From Anaerostipes amylophilus (lineage in GTDB: Bacteria > Bacillota > Clostridia > Lachnospirales > Lachnospiraceae), in assembly GCF_025567365.1 (NCBI RefSeq), contig NZ_JAOQJG010000010.1, positions 1 to 31,947 on the forward strand: DNA of 31,947 nt. Reading direction: 5' to 3'. Shown here in pieces: positions 8,145-16,312 of the stretch (position 1 is the first letter of the stretch; every line of letters starts with the position of its first letter). The notes under the pieces are model-generated. The model was not told the DNA's origin. It searched no databases and saw only the letters and a program-made list of their open reading frames with translations. The translations under genes and the position numbers were made by a program.

Positions 8145-8190
8145 GAGAATACCACAGATTGAGCATTCATCTGTGGTATTCTCTTTGTTT
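8145..8190 (+). terminator. Terminator of tetR
   Basis: A perfect 15-bp stem (GAGAATACCACAGAT, 8145-8159, with 8169-8183) and a 9-base loop, followed by TTTGTTT. It lies 19 bases after the stop codon, between convergent genes. Confidence 0.88.
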
Positions 8191-8207
8191 ATGAAGTTTT
8201 AATGGCA

Positions 8208-8813
8208 TTATCCTATGTAATCTATAATGATCTTCGCTGCTTTTTCTATTCCAGTTCTTGCAGAATTGATCATCAGATCATAATTACCTGGATCTCCCCA
8301 TTTTTGTTTTGTGTAATAGTTATGATAAGAAGATCTCTCCCAGTCTGTCTGCTTGATCATCTTCTTGGCCTGTCGTTCACTGACTCCTTCTGTCTCTACT
8401 AACCGTTTGATACGATCTTTTACTGGACTGTGGATAAAGAAGCTGTAGCAGTTTTCATGGTCTTTCAAAACCACATCTGCGCATCTTCCAACAAAGATAC
8501 AAGAATCATGTTCTGATGCTAATTCATGAATCACCTTTGCCTGAATCATAAATAGTTTCTCTGGTGTCATGATCTCTTCCGTTTCAACACCTGGGAATCT
8601 ATGTCCGATCGGTACGTTTAATATGTGACTGTAAGTTGCACTTTCTTCGTGGTTCTTTACAAATTCTTCAGACATATCACTTTCTTTGGCAACACGGGAG
8701 AGAATTTCTTTGTCATAGAATGGAATTCCTAATTTCTCTGACAGAAGTTCTCCTACTGCCCTTCCACCACTTCCGTATTCTCTGGAAATGCATATGATCG
8801 TATTTTTCTTCAT
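8208..8813 (-). CDS. Cytidylate kinase-like family protein
   Basis: About 201 aa. The N-terminus TIICISREYGSGGRAVGELL is the modified P-loop (REYGSGG) of the cytidylate-kinase-like family, followed by LGIPFYDKEIL. Central segments FVGRCADVVL and IKRLVETEGVSERQAKKMI match the nucleotide-kinase fold. These stand-alone proteins are common in Clostridia and differ from true Cmk; a nucleoside or nucleotide substrate is likely but unproven. I use the ATG at 8811-8813, with AAGGGG about 9 bases upstream, rather than the GTG at 8822, which falls almost on that site. It converges with tetR. Confidence 0.85.
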   Translation of the reverse strand: MKKNTIICISREYGSGGRAVGELLSEKLGIPFYDKEILSRVAKESDMSEEFVKNHEESATYSHILNVPIGHRFPGVETEEIMTPEKLFMIQAKVIHELASEHDSCIFVGRCADVVLKDHENCYSFFIHSPVKDRIKRLVETEGVSERQAKKMIKQTDWERSSYHNYYTKQKWGDPGNYDLMINSARTGIEKAAKIIIDYIG

Positions 8814-8930
8814 ATGTAACACCCCTTTTCTTTTAATCCTTGGTGTCTCAAGTACTGTTTTCCTTTTAATACAATTTTATCACATATGATGAAAATTTAC
8901 TATCTATACTATCTTATTTTTATCCAACTA

Positions 8931-9119
8931 TTAATTCTGCTTCCTTACGATCGCATACTCATCATCCATCTGGAAATAAGGGCAATCCCAGTCGCTGTAA
9001 CTCATGAATCTTGCCATTTCATCTTCATCTAAATTAATGTCGCATACATAATATTCATAATCTTCGTCATATACATAATTACTGCAGTATTCACATCCTG
9101 CACTTTTTTTCTTTGCCAT
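8931..9119 (-). CDS. Small acidic Cys-containing protein (DUF6472-like)
   Basis: A 62-aa protein with GAAAGGAAAC upstream of its ATG. It has a CxxC pair near the N-terminus (CEYCSNYVY), two further cysteines (VCDI and DWDCPYF) and many Asp, Glu and Tyr residues, suggesting a small metal-binding fold. It resembles the widespread clostridial DUF6472 family, whose function is not known to me. It lies 46 bases after the HAD gene on the same strand and could be cotranscribed with it. Confidence 0.7.
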   Translation of the reverse strand: MAKKKSAGCEYCSNYVYDEDYEYYVCDINLDEDEMARFMSYSDWDCPYFQMDDEYAIVRKQN

Positions 9120-9165
9120 ATTTGTTTCCTTTCTTCGTATTTCTTCTATATCTAATCTAATACTT

Positions 9166-9852
9166 TTATTCTTCCGTGTCCAATTTAATACTTTTCAAAA
9201 TCTCTGCAAATTCCAATAAAGATTTGCATTTTCCAAACAGCAATGCATCTACTTTGCTTGTATCCTGTACGATATCTGGGATCATCACTGGATTCATTCC
9301 TGCCCCGTATGCAGATCTGATTCCATTGATTGCATCTTCTAATGCGATTGCATCCTTTGGATCTACTTTTAGCTGTCTGCATGATTCTACATAAATATCC
9401 GGTTCAGGTTTTCCATGTTCGATCATCTCTCCTGTTATGATAGAATCAAAATAGTGCGTAATCTGTTCTCGTTCAAAATTATCGAGTGCATGTTCTCTTG
9501 TTGAAGATGTTGCTACTCCAATTTTTAAATTCTTTTCTTTTAACACTTCCAAAATCTCATGCAGTCCTTTTTTGGCTGGTGTTCCGTCTTTTGCCAGATC
9601 ATAATATGCCTTTCTGTATGTCTGTAAAAATTCATCAAATGGAAAATCATTTCCGTAATGTTCAAGAAAATATTTCTTTCGGTTCGTAAGATTGGTTCCT
9701 AATGTATTTACTATATTATACCCTAATGGTCCGTATCCAAGTTTCTCTCCTGCGATATCCCAAGATTTCTGTACGTAGTGTTCGCTGTCAAACATTAAGC
9801 CATCCATATCAAAGACAACTGCTTTGATCGTTTTTAACTTTTCAAGATCCAT
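9166..9852 (-). CDS. HAD-superfamily hydrolase (beta-phosphoglucomutase/sugar-phosphatase type)
   Basis: About 228 aa with all HAD motifs: motif I VVFDMDGLMFDS (nucleophile Asp), motif II VATSS, the motif III Lys in GKPEPD, and motif IV ALEDAINGI. The alpha-helical cap between motifs I and II is of the beta-phosphoglucomutase-like class. Likely a phosphatase or phosphomutase acting on small sugar phosphates in the cytoplasm; the exact substrate is not predictable. The frame opens at 9882, but the ATG at 9850-9852 directly before the conserved start DLEKLKTIKAVVFD, with AGGCGG 10 bases upstream, is the better start. Confidence 0.87.
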   Translation of the reverse strand: MDLEKLKTIKAVVFDMDGLMFDSEHYVQKSWDIAGEKLGYGPLGYNIVNTLGTNLTNRKKYFLEHYGNDFPFDEFLQTYRKAYYDLAKDGTPAKKGLHEILEVLKEKNLKIGVATSSTREHALDNFEREQITHYFDSIITGEMIEHGKPEPDIYVESCRQLKVDPKDAIALEDAINGIRSAYGAGMNPVMIPDIVQDTSKVDALLFGKCKSLLEFAEILKSIKLDTEE

Positions 9853-9921
9853 CGTTTCATTTCCGCCTTTCTGTCTGGTCATTTTCTTATGATACCACGG
9901 ATTTTGTTAGATTTCATCTTG

Positions 9922-9950
9922 TTTACAAAAATATATCAGACTGTTATCAT
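9922..9950 (+). promoter_or_regulatory. Promoter of the ABC-class ATPase gene
   Basis: TTTACA (9922-9927), a 17-base spacer and TATCAT (9945-9950). A short hairpin GCAGAAA/TTTCTGC (9957-9976) lies in the leader before AAAGGAGG. Confidence 0.6.
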
Positions 9951-10000
9951 TATTTTGCAGAAATAAAATTTTCTGCTTTATCTTAAAGGAGGAATTATTT

Positions 10001-11698
10001 ATGAAATCATCATCAGATTTAAGATCTATGTTAAAAAATATCGACCGGAAAGGATATCCGGCATATAAAGGAACTTATGGAATTTATGATTTTGGAAATT
10101 ATTATTTATCGATCGATCATGTACAGGGGGATCCTTTTGCATCACCATCGAAATTAAGTATTGAAGTTAAAGGGAAAAAAGCTGGATTCCCTGCTGAATT
10201 TTATAATGCAAAATACAAACGCATTGCTCTTTGCGATCACCTGACTCGTCTGTTTTATAATGCTTTATCCAAAATATCTTTTCGTGCAAAAGGTTCTGGA
10301 AAAAGTGGGTTATTTTCTATCAGCAAATGTGGGCAGGAAGTTTTGGAACGAACTGCCTGTACGATCAATCCTTCAAATGGAGATATTTCTATTCATTTTG
10401 AAGTCGGTTTCCCTGCAAATGGTCGAACTGTCAATGGACGTGAATTATCTAAAATGTTATTTGACCTTCTGCCTTCCTGTGCAATCTCTTCATTGTTTTA
10501 TAAAAATATAGATCAAAAAGCCTTGAAATCTGCGATTGATCTATCTGAAGATCAATATAATATCCGAACAAAACTAGATTCTATGGGACTTGTTGCATTT
10601 ATTGCAGATGGTTCTATTTTGCCAAGAGAAAGCGGAGTTTCACAAAGGCCTATGAAACATTGCGTTGCTTTTAAATCTCCTGACAGTTATCGTGTATCCT
10701 TTGATCTTCCACATCATGGGAAAATTACTGGTATGGGAATTCCAAAGGGTATTACTTTAATCGTTGGTGGAGGTTATCATGGAAAATCAACGTTACTGAA
10801 AGCTTTAGAACTTGGTGTCTATGGCCACATCAAAGGAGATGGCCGTGAATTTGTGATCACTGATCCTACCGCCATGAAAATACGTGCCGAAGATGGCCGA
10901 AGCATTACAAATACGGATATTTCCATGTTTATCAACAACCTTCCAAACGGAAAAGATACGATATCTTTCTGTACCGAAGATGCCAGTGGAAGTACCTCTC
11001 AGGCTGCAAATGTAGTGGAAGCGATCGAAACTGGTTCTTCTTTATTTTTAATTGATGAAGATACAAGTGCTACTAACTTTATGATCCGTGATGAATTGAT
11101 GCAACGAGTGATTCTTCGTGATCAGGAACCGATCACTCCATTTATTGAACGTGTCAGAGAATTATATGAACGATATGGTATTTCCTCTATTATTGTAGCT
11201 GGAAGCTGCGGTTCTTATTTCCACCCAGCAGATCATATTATCCAGATGGATCAGTATATGCCAAAAGATATTACAATGATTGCAAAAGAAGCAGCCAAGG
11301 ATTTCCCTATAGTATCACTTCCTGAAAACAAACATCCTGATCCTTGTTTTGACCGATGTTTTAAAGCTGGAAATGATCTGAAAAAAGATCGGAGAATTAA
11401 AGTGAAAACTCTTGGAAAGGATGCCTTTTCTATTAATAAAGAAACTGTAGATCTTCGTTATGTGGAACAGATTGTTGACAGTGAGCAGACTGCTGCTCTG
11501 TCTTATGCTTTGTTATATGCGAAATTGCATTTAATGGATGGAACAAAGAATCTTCGCCAGATTATTGATGAATTGATGAAATTAATTGATACGAAAGGCT
11601 TAGCTGCTTTGCTTAATTGTAAATATGTCAATACAAACCTTGCTGTGGTTCGGAAACAAGAGATTATGGCTGCAATTAACAGGTATCGTAAATTGTGA
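10001..11698 (+). CDS. Stand-alone predicted ATPase of the ABC class
   Basis: A 565-aa protein of the ABC-ATPase-domain (COG3044/PF09818-type) family, with an excellent AAAGGAGG ribosome-binding site. The Walker A motif is GGGYHGKST (residues about 255-263), followed by KALELGVYGHIKGDGREFVI, a family hallmark. The Walker B is LFLIDEDTSATNFMIRD (about 346-362). An N-terminal domain of about 200 residues precedes the ATPase core, and a helical domain follows it. There are no membrane segments and no partner permease, so this is not a transporter component. The family's role is essentially unknown; nucleic-acid or translation-related work is a guess. It is one of few plus-strand genes here and is monocistronic. 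Confidence 0.87.
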   Translation: MKSSSDLRSMLKNIDRKGYPAYKGTYGIYDFGNYYLSIDHVQGDPFASPSKLSIEVKGKKAGFPAEFYNAKYKRIALCDHLTRLFYNALSKISFRAKGSGKSGLFSISKCGQEVLERTACTINPSNGDISIHFEVGFPANGRTVNGRELSKMLFDLLPSCAISSLFYKNIDQKALKSAIDLSEDQYNIRTKLDSMGLVAFIADGSILPRESGVSQRPMKHCVAFKSPDSYRVSFDLPHHGKITGMGIPKGITLIVGGGYHGKSTLLKALELGVYGHIKGDGREFVITDPTAMKIRAEDGRSITNTDISMFINNLPNGKDTISFCTEDASGSTSQAANVVEAIETGSSLFLIDEDTSATNFMIRDELMQRVILRDQEPITPFIERVRELYERYGISSIIVAGSCGSYFHPADHIIQMDQYMPKDITMIAKEAAKDFPIVSLPENKHPDPCFDRCFKAGNDLKKDRRIKVKTLGKDAFSINKETVDLRYVEQIVDSEQTAALSYALLYAKLHLMDGTKNLRQIIDELMKLIDTKGLAALLNCKYVNTNLAVVRKQEIMAAINRYRKL

Positions 11699-11747
11699 TT
11701 TGTAGGTAGTTTGATAAGCTGAAGTTATCGAAACCACTAGAGATGTG

Positions 11748-11796
11748 TATGTTAAACGGTATTGGCTAATAATTTTTGTATTCGCTGACAAAAGAT
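11748..11796 (+). repeat. Degenerate dispersed repeat, copy 1
   Basis: 49 bases sharing 41 with 21130-21178, in the same orientation and without gaps; the core GGCTnATAATTTTTGTATTC is nearly intact. Both copies lie in non-coding gaps, here beside an integrase remnant, suggesting a decayed mobile-element end. Confidence 0.6.
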
Positions 11797-11855
11797 TTTC
11801 TTTCTTACGAGGACCTCCTTGAGACTGGTAGCTTCTTTTTTATGTCGTTATCATC

Positions 11856-12173
11856 ATGGAGGTTTTTATCAGTCTATTTATGAAATATCTTGGCTACAAA
11901 CCTATGGAAAAACTGACTCTTTTGGATGCCAGAACATTTATCCTGGATAAACGCCGCTGTGGTATCTCTGCTTCAACCTGTAACTTTTATAATTCATCCA
12001 TTGCTTTTTTATACAAATATGTCTTGCACATCCCATGGGATCAGAATCTTGTTCCAAGAATGAAGCGGGATACCAGACTTCCTCAGCTTCTTTCGATGAA
12101 ACTGTGCCGGAAACTTTTAAACTGCAGACAGTATATTTCGAAGCTTCGGGGACAATATATGGCGAATGATTGA
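11856..12173 (+). pseudogene. Tyrosine recombinase/integrase N-terminal remnant
   Basis: A 105-codon frame with the core-binding (SAM-like) domain of tyrosine recombinases: a helix LTLLDARTFILDKRRCGISA, then STCNFYNSSIAFLYKYVLHIPWD and VPRMKRDTRLPQLLS, the linker that normally leads into the catalytic domain. The catalytic domain with its Arg-His-Arg-Tyr residues is entirely missing; the frame ends 14 bases before the SGNH hydrolase stop. It is therefore a dead fragment of a transposase-associated integrase of the kind found with IS91-like or related elements. It overlaps no other real gene. Confidence 0.7.
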
Positions 12174-12187
12174 ACCCCCATACAATA

Positions 12188-12763
12188 TTATTTTCCATAC
12201 ACACCACCGCAAATTAAAATTTCAGCCACAATTTCATATGCAGAATCCTGCAAATGTATCCCATCAACTGTATACTCTCTAGACAGCTGTCCATCTGCTC
12301 CTATCAAATGACTAAATACATCTATATAATTAAAATCGTTTTCCTTGCATAATTTTTTAATCCAGGTATTGATCTTTTGTATCTCTTCATTCGATTTTCC
12401 TTCTGCCCACGATGGCATCAGACCGATTCTTTTTGTATATGCCGGATACATGGATTCGATATAAATTTTTGTATCTGGTAGTTGTTTTCTGATTCTAAGT
12501 GCCAATCTGATCAATCGTTCGGCTAATGGTTTTGCTCCTGGATACAATGACATTAGGAAATCGTTGGCTCCTCCTTGCATGATGATAATGTCTGGATGAT
12601 ATGGATAAACGTCATAAGATAATCTAGCTCCCATTTCTGCAATTGTGTCTCCTGCAACTCCACTGTTGATAATATCTGCATCGATATCTTTTAATTTATC
12701 CATTGGAAAATAATCTGTTAAAGAATCTCCAAACATAACGATTGTTTTTTTCTTATCTTTCAT
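12188..12763 (-). CDS. SGNH/GDSL-family hydrolase
   Basis: A 191-aa cytoplasmic esterase-like protein. Block I is VMFGDSLTDYF with the nucleophile Ser. Block II Gly is in SGVAGDTIAEM, block III is MQGGANDFL with the oxyanion Asn, and block V is VDGIHLQDSAY with the catalytic Asp and His. Length matches single-domain SGNH enzymes. The start ATG lies 3 bases after the phosphatase stop, and its GGAG site is within the end of that gene, so translation is probably coupled. Substrate (an acyl ester or acetylated sugar) is unknown. It is the last gene of the GTPase operon. Confidence 0.88.
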   Translation of the reverse strand: MKDKKKTIVMFGDSLTDYFPMDKLKDIDADIINSGVAGDTIAEMGARLSYDVYPYHPDIIIMQGGANDFLMSLYPGAKPLAERLIRLALRIRKQLPDTKIYIESMYPAYTKRIGLMPSWAEGKSNEEIQKINTWIKKLCKENDFNYIDVFSHLIGADGQLSREYTVDGIHLQDSAYEIVAEILICGGVYGK

Positions 12764-12766
12764 TGT

Positions 12767-13537
12767 CTACTCCAATATCTTATCTTTAAATTGCTGTTTT
12801 TCTTTCATAGAAATATGTAATCCATTTTTGATAAATTGATTGATCGAACCATGATCTTCTTTCATTGTTTTCAGTGCTGCGTTTAAAAACTCTTCTTTTG
12901 CCACGAAATAGCCTTCTAATTTTTCAATCTTTTCTTGATGAAATCCTGCCACGTGCAATTTTTTCCGTATTTTTTCGACTCGTCTTATGGCTGCTTTATT
13001 TGTTTTTAAGTAATCTTCCATGACATCCTCTTCCGATACATCTAATAAAAATAAAATGATTGCAGAAAGCAAACCACAGCGATCCTTTCCTTCTGTACAG
13101 TGCCATAAAACAGATCCATTTTCTGTAGTCATAACCTCTCTTACTGCCTTTGTGATCTGCTGATTGCAGAATTTATTTTGAATCATCATAATATAGATGT
13201 CTTTCATATCTGGAAATTCTTGCATATGCAACATCTGTTTTTTAGTTTCTTTTTCACGGCTTACCCCAACCATACTTTCCATAAAAAATGGAATATTCAT
13301 ATAACTTGCTTCTGGTATTTCAAGGTCCGCTTCCTGCTCTACTTCCATTGGTGTCCGTAGATCTAAGATTTTATGTAAATGATATTCATTTGACAAAAGA
13401 TTCATATCATTTTGCGTAAGTTTCGATAAACGATTGCTGCGGATTAATTTTTTCTCCCGTATCACGGCGCCTTCTGTTGTTTTTAATCCGCCAAGATCTC
13501 TTGCATTATCCGCACCTTCCAGATGTATTTTCCCCAT
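12767..13537 (-). CDS. Tyrosine-protein phosphatase (Y_phosphatase3 type)
   Basis: About 256 aa. The N-terminal NARDLGG motif followed by the RSNRLSKL segment, and the P-loop HCTEGKDRCG (Cys nucleophile, C-x5-R), are the signature of the low-specificity tyrosine/lipid phosphatase family with PF13350-type folds. The preferred start is the ATG at 13535-13537, with GGAG 8 bases upstream. A longer frame starting at 13564 would overlap the end of the GTPase gene. It is the middle gene of a three-gene operon. A role in dephosphorylating proteins or phosphoinositide-like lipids is known for the family; the substrate here is unknown. Confidence 0.87.
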   Translation of the reverse strand: MGKIHLEGADNARDLGGLKTTEGAVIREKKLIRSNRLSKLTQNDMNLLSNEYHLHKILDLRTPMEVEQEADLEIPEASYMNIPFFMESMVGVSREKETKKQMLHMQEFPDMKDIYIMMIQNKFCNQQITKAVREVMTTENGSVLWHCTEGKDRCGLLSAIILFLLDVSEEDVMEDYLKTNKAAIRRVEKIRKKLHVAGFHQEKIEKLEGYFVAKEEFLNAALKTMKEDHGSINQFIKNGLHISMKEKQQFKDKILE

Positions 13538-13553
13538 GATATCATCTCCATTT

Positions 13554-16190
13554 CTAGTTTTCATTCATTGTATCTTCTAGTGAAATTCCATCCGTGACAT
13601 ATGATTTTTCATGTTTTTGCTTGTCCAGATATTCTGTCCGGATCTGTGCTTTTGCTTCTTCGTAATCTCGTTTTAGTTCTCTTGCTGATAAAAGTCTGCA
13701 TCCTTGTCCACGAATAATGATCTGTTCAAGTCCATCAGATGTTGCTACTGTCACATCATATTTTCTCCCGTGAGTATGGGCAAATTTCTCGATATACTGA
13801 TCGGCAGTTTCTGCTTCTTTTGTGTAGACTACATGGATATTTAGATAATCTGTGATCTCTGTTTCATGACCTTTTACACGATATGCATCAAATACAACGA
13901 TCAATTCCATACCTTTCATTCCCTGATAGTTACACATTTCATCAAGAAGTTTGCCTCTGGCTGCATCCACATTCGTATCTAATAATTCTTTGAGTTCATC
14001 CCACGCATAAATGACATTATATCCGTCAACCAATAAATATTTTTTCGACATATCTCGCTTCACAGAAGATTTTTCAGCGAATGAATGATAATCCTGTTCA
14101 ATCCTTGCCGCCTTCTTTTTCTTCCATTTACTTTTATTGTGCTGATTTGCGTAAAATGTCTGCTCTAAGATTTTGTCAATCTCATCTGTATCGATCCATT
14201 CGTCTTCAATATATGCTCTTCTCTGAGCAATCTCGTCGAATTCTTCTTCCTCTGTTTCTTTAGCTAACACACTTTCTAAATGCATATGTTCTGGAACTTC
14301 ATCCCACGAAACATTATAACCTGCCCCATGAGAGCAAAATACAGAGCCGCAAGGATTCTCAAGATCATGATCTGGATCGTAACCAGCTTCTTCTATGATT
14401 TCTTCTGCATTATGGCAGATATCATATCCATTTAATGTCGTAAATAATCTTCCCATTCCTTTGGAATATGCCAGTACTTCTTTTTGATATCCCTGCATGG
14501 TTGAAACTGGTGCTACCCCTTGTAATACCGCCATTTCTTTTGATGTATCCGGTGTTTCAAATGTTCCATGCATTTTTTCGATATCTGTCATGGCTCGTCC
14601 TACCATTTGCTGTGGAATCTCTAAGCGAAATTTATAATATGGCTCTAATAAAATGCTTTCTGCCATGCGAAGTCCCTGACGGACTGCACGATAGGTTGCC
14701 TGACGGAAATCACCACCTTCTGTATGTTTCTGGTGCGCTCGTCCTGCTGCCAGTGTAATCTTAATATCCGTAATCGGTGCTCCCGTTAAAACACCTCTGT
14801 GTTCTTTTTCTAATAAATGAGTCAGGATCAATCTCTGCCAGTTCTTATCCAGTATATCTTCACTGCACTGTGTATCAATGACAACTCCACTTCCTCTTTC
14901 TAAAGGTTCTAAAAGCAAATGTACTTCCGCATAATGTCTAAGTGGTTCAAAATGTCCAACACCTTCTACAGTATTTGCTATTGTTTCTTTGTATACAATA
15001 TTCCCCTGTCCAAATTCGACATCGACATCAAAACGTTCTTTGATCAAACTTTTTAGAATCTCAATCTGGACTTCTCCCATGATCTGAACCTGAATTTCCT
15101 GTAATTCCTCATTCCAAATGATATGAAGTTCTGGTTCTTCTTCCTCTAGTTGTCGAAGTTTCGGCAGCATAACAGTCGCACTTGTCTGTTCTGGAAGGAT
15201 CATCTGATAAGTAAGAACTGGTTCTAACACTGGCTCATAGCCACCCTGTTCGACTCCAAGGCACTGTCCTGGATAAGTGTCACTTAAGCCTGTCACCGCA
15301 CAGATTCTTCCCGCTTCAAGTTCATTCACTGTCTCATATTTTTCTCCTGAATAAATACGGATCTGATTGATCTTCTCATCACTGCTTGTGATCACTGTTT
15401 TGACTTTCAAGTCTTTTCCGGTTACTTTTAAATGAGTCAGCCTGTTTCCTGACTCGTCTCTTGTGATCTTAAAAACACGTGCTCCAAATTGTTCTGGATA
15501 TTCTTTTTCTTCCGTATAATATCCAAAATCATTTAAAAATTCTTCCACTCCCTGAAGTTTTAATGCTGATCCAAAGAAACAAGGAAAAATCTTACGTTCT
15601 GTGATCATTTTTCGAATCTGTTCATCCTCTATCTCTCCAGATTCTAAATACTGATCTAATAATTCTTCATCTTCCATCGCAACAGCTTCATAAAATTCAT
15701 CACTGTTTTTCGTTCCAAAATCAATACATCCACTGCTTAAGCGTTCTTGTAATTCTTCTAATAAAGCGGTTTTGTCTGTTCCATTTTGATCCATCTTATT
15801 GATAAATAAAAATGTTGGGATCTCGTATCTCTTTAACAGGCTCCATAAAGTCAGTGTATGTCCCTGAACTCCATCTGCACCACTGATCACAAGAATCGCA
15901 TAATCTAATACCTGTAATGTACGTTCCATTTCTGCTGAAAAATCCACATGTCCCGGTGTATCAAGCAATGTCAGATCCATGTCTTCCATAGATACTTCCG
16001 CCTGCTTCGAAAAAATGGTGATCCCTCTTGATCTTTCCAGTTCATAAGTATCTAAAAACGCATCTCCGTTATCTACTCGTCCAAATTTTCTTAAGTTACC
16101 TGCTGTATATAAAATTGCCTCGGAAAGCGTCGTCTTTCCGGCATCAACATGTGCCAGAATTCCGACACAGATGTGTTTTCTTTTTTCCAT
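13554..16190 (-). CDS. EF-G/TetM-like translational GTPase fused to a YacP (Rae1)-type NYN nuclease domain
   Basis: About 878 aa. Residues 1-650 form a ribosomal-protection/EF-G-like GTPase: G1 AHVDAGKTTL, G2 RSRGITIF, G3 DTPGHVDF, G4 NKMD, then domains II-V. The domain IV loop that in TetM reads SPVSTPADFR is here AGRAHQKHTEGGDFR, so drug-displacing activity cannot be assumed. Residues about 715-865 are a YacP/NYN domain: LLVDGYNVIYAW, VVFDAYRVKG and TVATSDGLEQ carry the acidic active-site positions. Bacillus YacP (Rae1) cuts mRNA in the ribosomal A site, so the fusion suggests a ribosome-targeted nuclease (inference). The ATG at 16190 is favoured, with AAAGGA upstream; 16196 is possible. 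First gene of an operon with a phosphatase and an SGNH hydrolase. Confidence 0.9.
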   Translation of the reverse strand: MEKRKHICVGILAHVDAGKTTLSEAILYTAGNLRKFGRVDNGDAFLDTYELERSRGITIFSKQAEVSMEDMDLTLLDTPGHVDFSAEMERTLQVLDYAILVISGADGVQGHTLTLWSLLKRYEIPTFLFINKMDQNGTDKTALLEELQERLSSGCIDFGTKNSDEFYEAVAMEDEELLDQYLESGEIEDEQIRKMITERKIFPCFFGSALKLQGVEEFLNDFGYYTEEKEYPEQFGARVFKITRDESGNRLTHLKVTGKDLKVKTVITSSDEKINQIRIYSGEKYETVNELEAGRICAVTGLSDTYPGQCLGVEQGGYEPVLEPVLTYQMILPEQTSATVMLPKLRQLEEEEPELHIIWNEELQEIQVQIMGEVQIEILKSLIKERFDVDVEFGQGNIVYKETIANTVEGVGHFEPLRHYAEVHLLLEPLERGSGVVIDTQCSEDILDKNWQRLILTHLLEKEHRGVLTGAPITDIKITLAAGRAHQKHTEGGDFRQATYRAVRQGLRMAESILLEPYYKFRLEIPQQMVGRAMTDIEKMHGTFETPDTSKEMAVLQGVAPVSTMQGYQKEVLAYSKGMGRLFTTLNGYDICHNAEEIIEEAGYDPDHDLENPCGSVFCSHGAGYNVSWDEVPEHMHLESVLAKETEEEEFDEIAQRRAYIEDEWIDTDEIDKILEQTFYANQHNKSKWKKKKAARIEQDYHSFAEKSSVKRDMSKKYLLVDGYNVIYAWDELKELLDTNVDAARGKLLDEMCNYQGMKGMELIVVFDAYRVKGHETEITDYLNIHVVYTKEAETADQYIEKFAHTHGRKYDVTVATSDGLEQIIIRGQGCRLLSARELKRDYEEAKAQIRTEYLDKQKHEKSYVTDGISLEDTMNEN

Positions 16191-16270
16191 GATCATCTCA
16201 TCCTTTTTTTATATCTATATCTAAGTATATCTGTTTCGATGAGAAAAGTCTAATATCTTATTTTCCAAAA

Positions 16271-16302
16271 GAAAAAGCAGAAAAACCTGATCATTTTTCT
16301 GC
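16271..16302 (-). terminator. Terminator of the YibE/F operon
   Basis: On the minus strand GCAGAAAAA / TTTTTCTGC (9-bp stem, 8-base loop) followed by TTTTTC. It starts 11 bases after the yibE/F stop codon. Confidence 0.8.
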
Positions 16303-16312
16303 CTTTTCTTTA

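Noticed and set aside
11705..11742. Imperfect hairpin just after the ABC-class ATPase stop
   Set aside because: The stem has a bulge and no T-run follows, so a terminator call is not supported.
13554..16190. Tetracycline-resistance (TetM/TetW) gene
   Set aside because: GTPase core is similar, but the SPVSTPADFR-like loop of true ribosomal-protection proteins is replaced and an extra nuclease-like domain is present, so resistance cannot be claimed.
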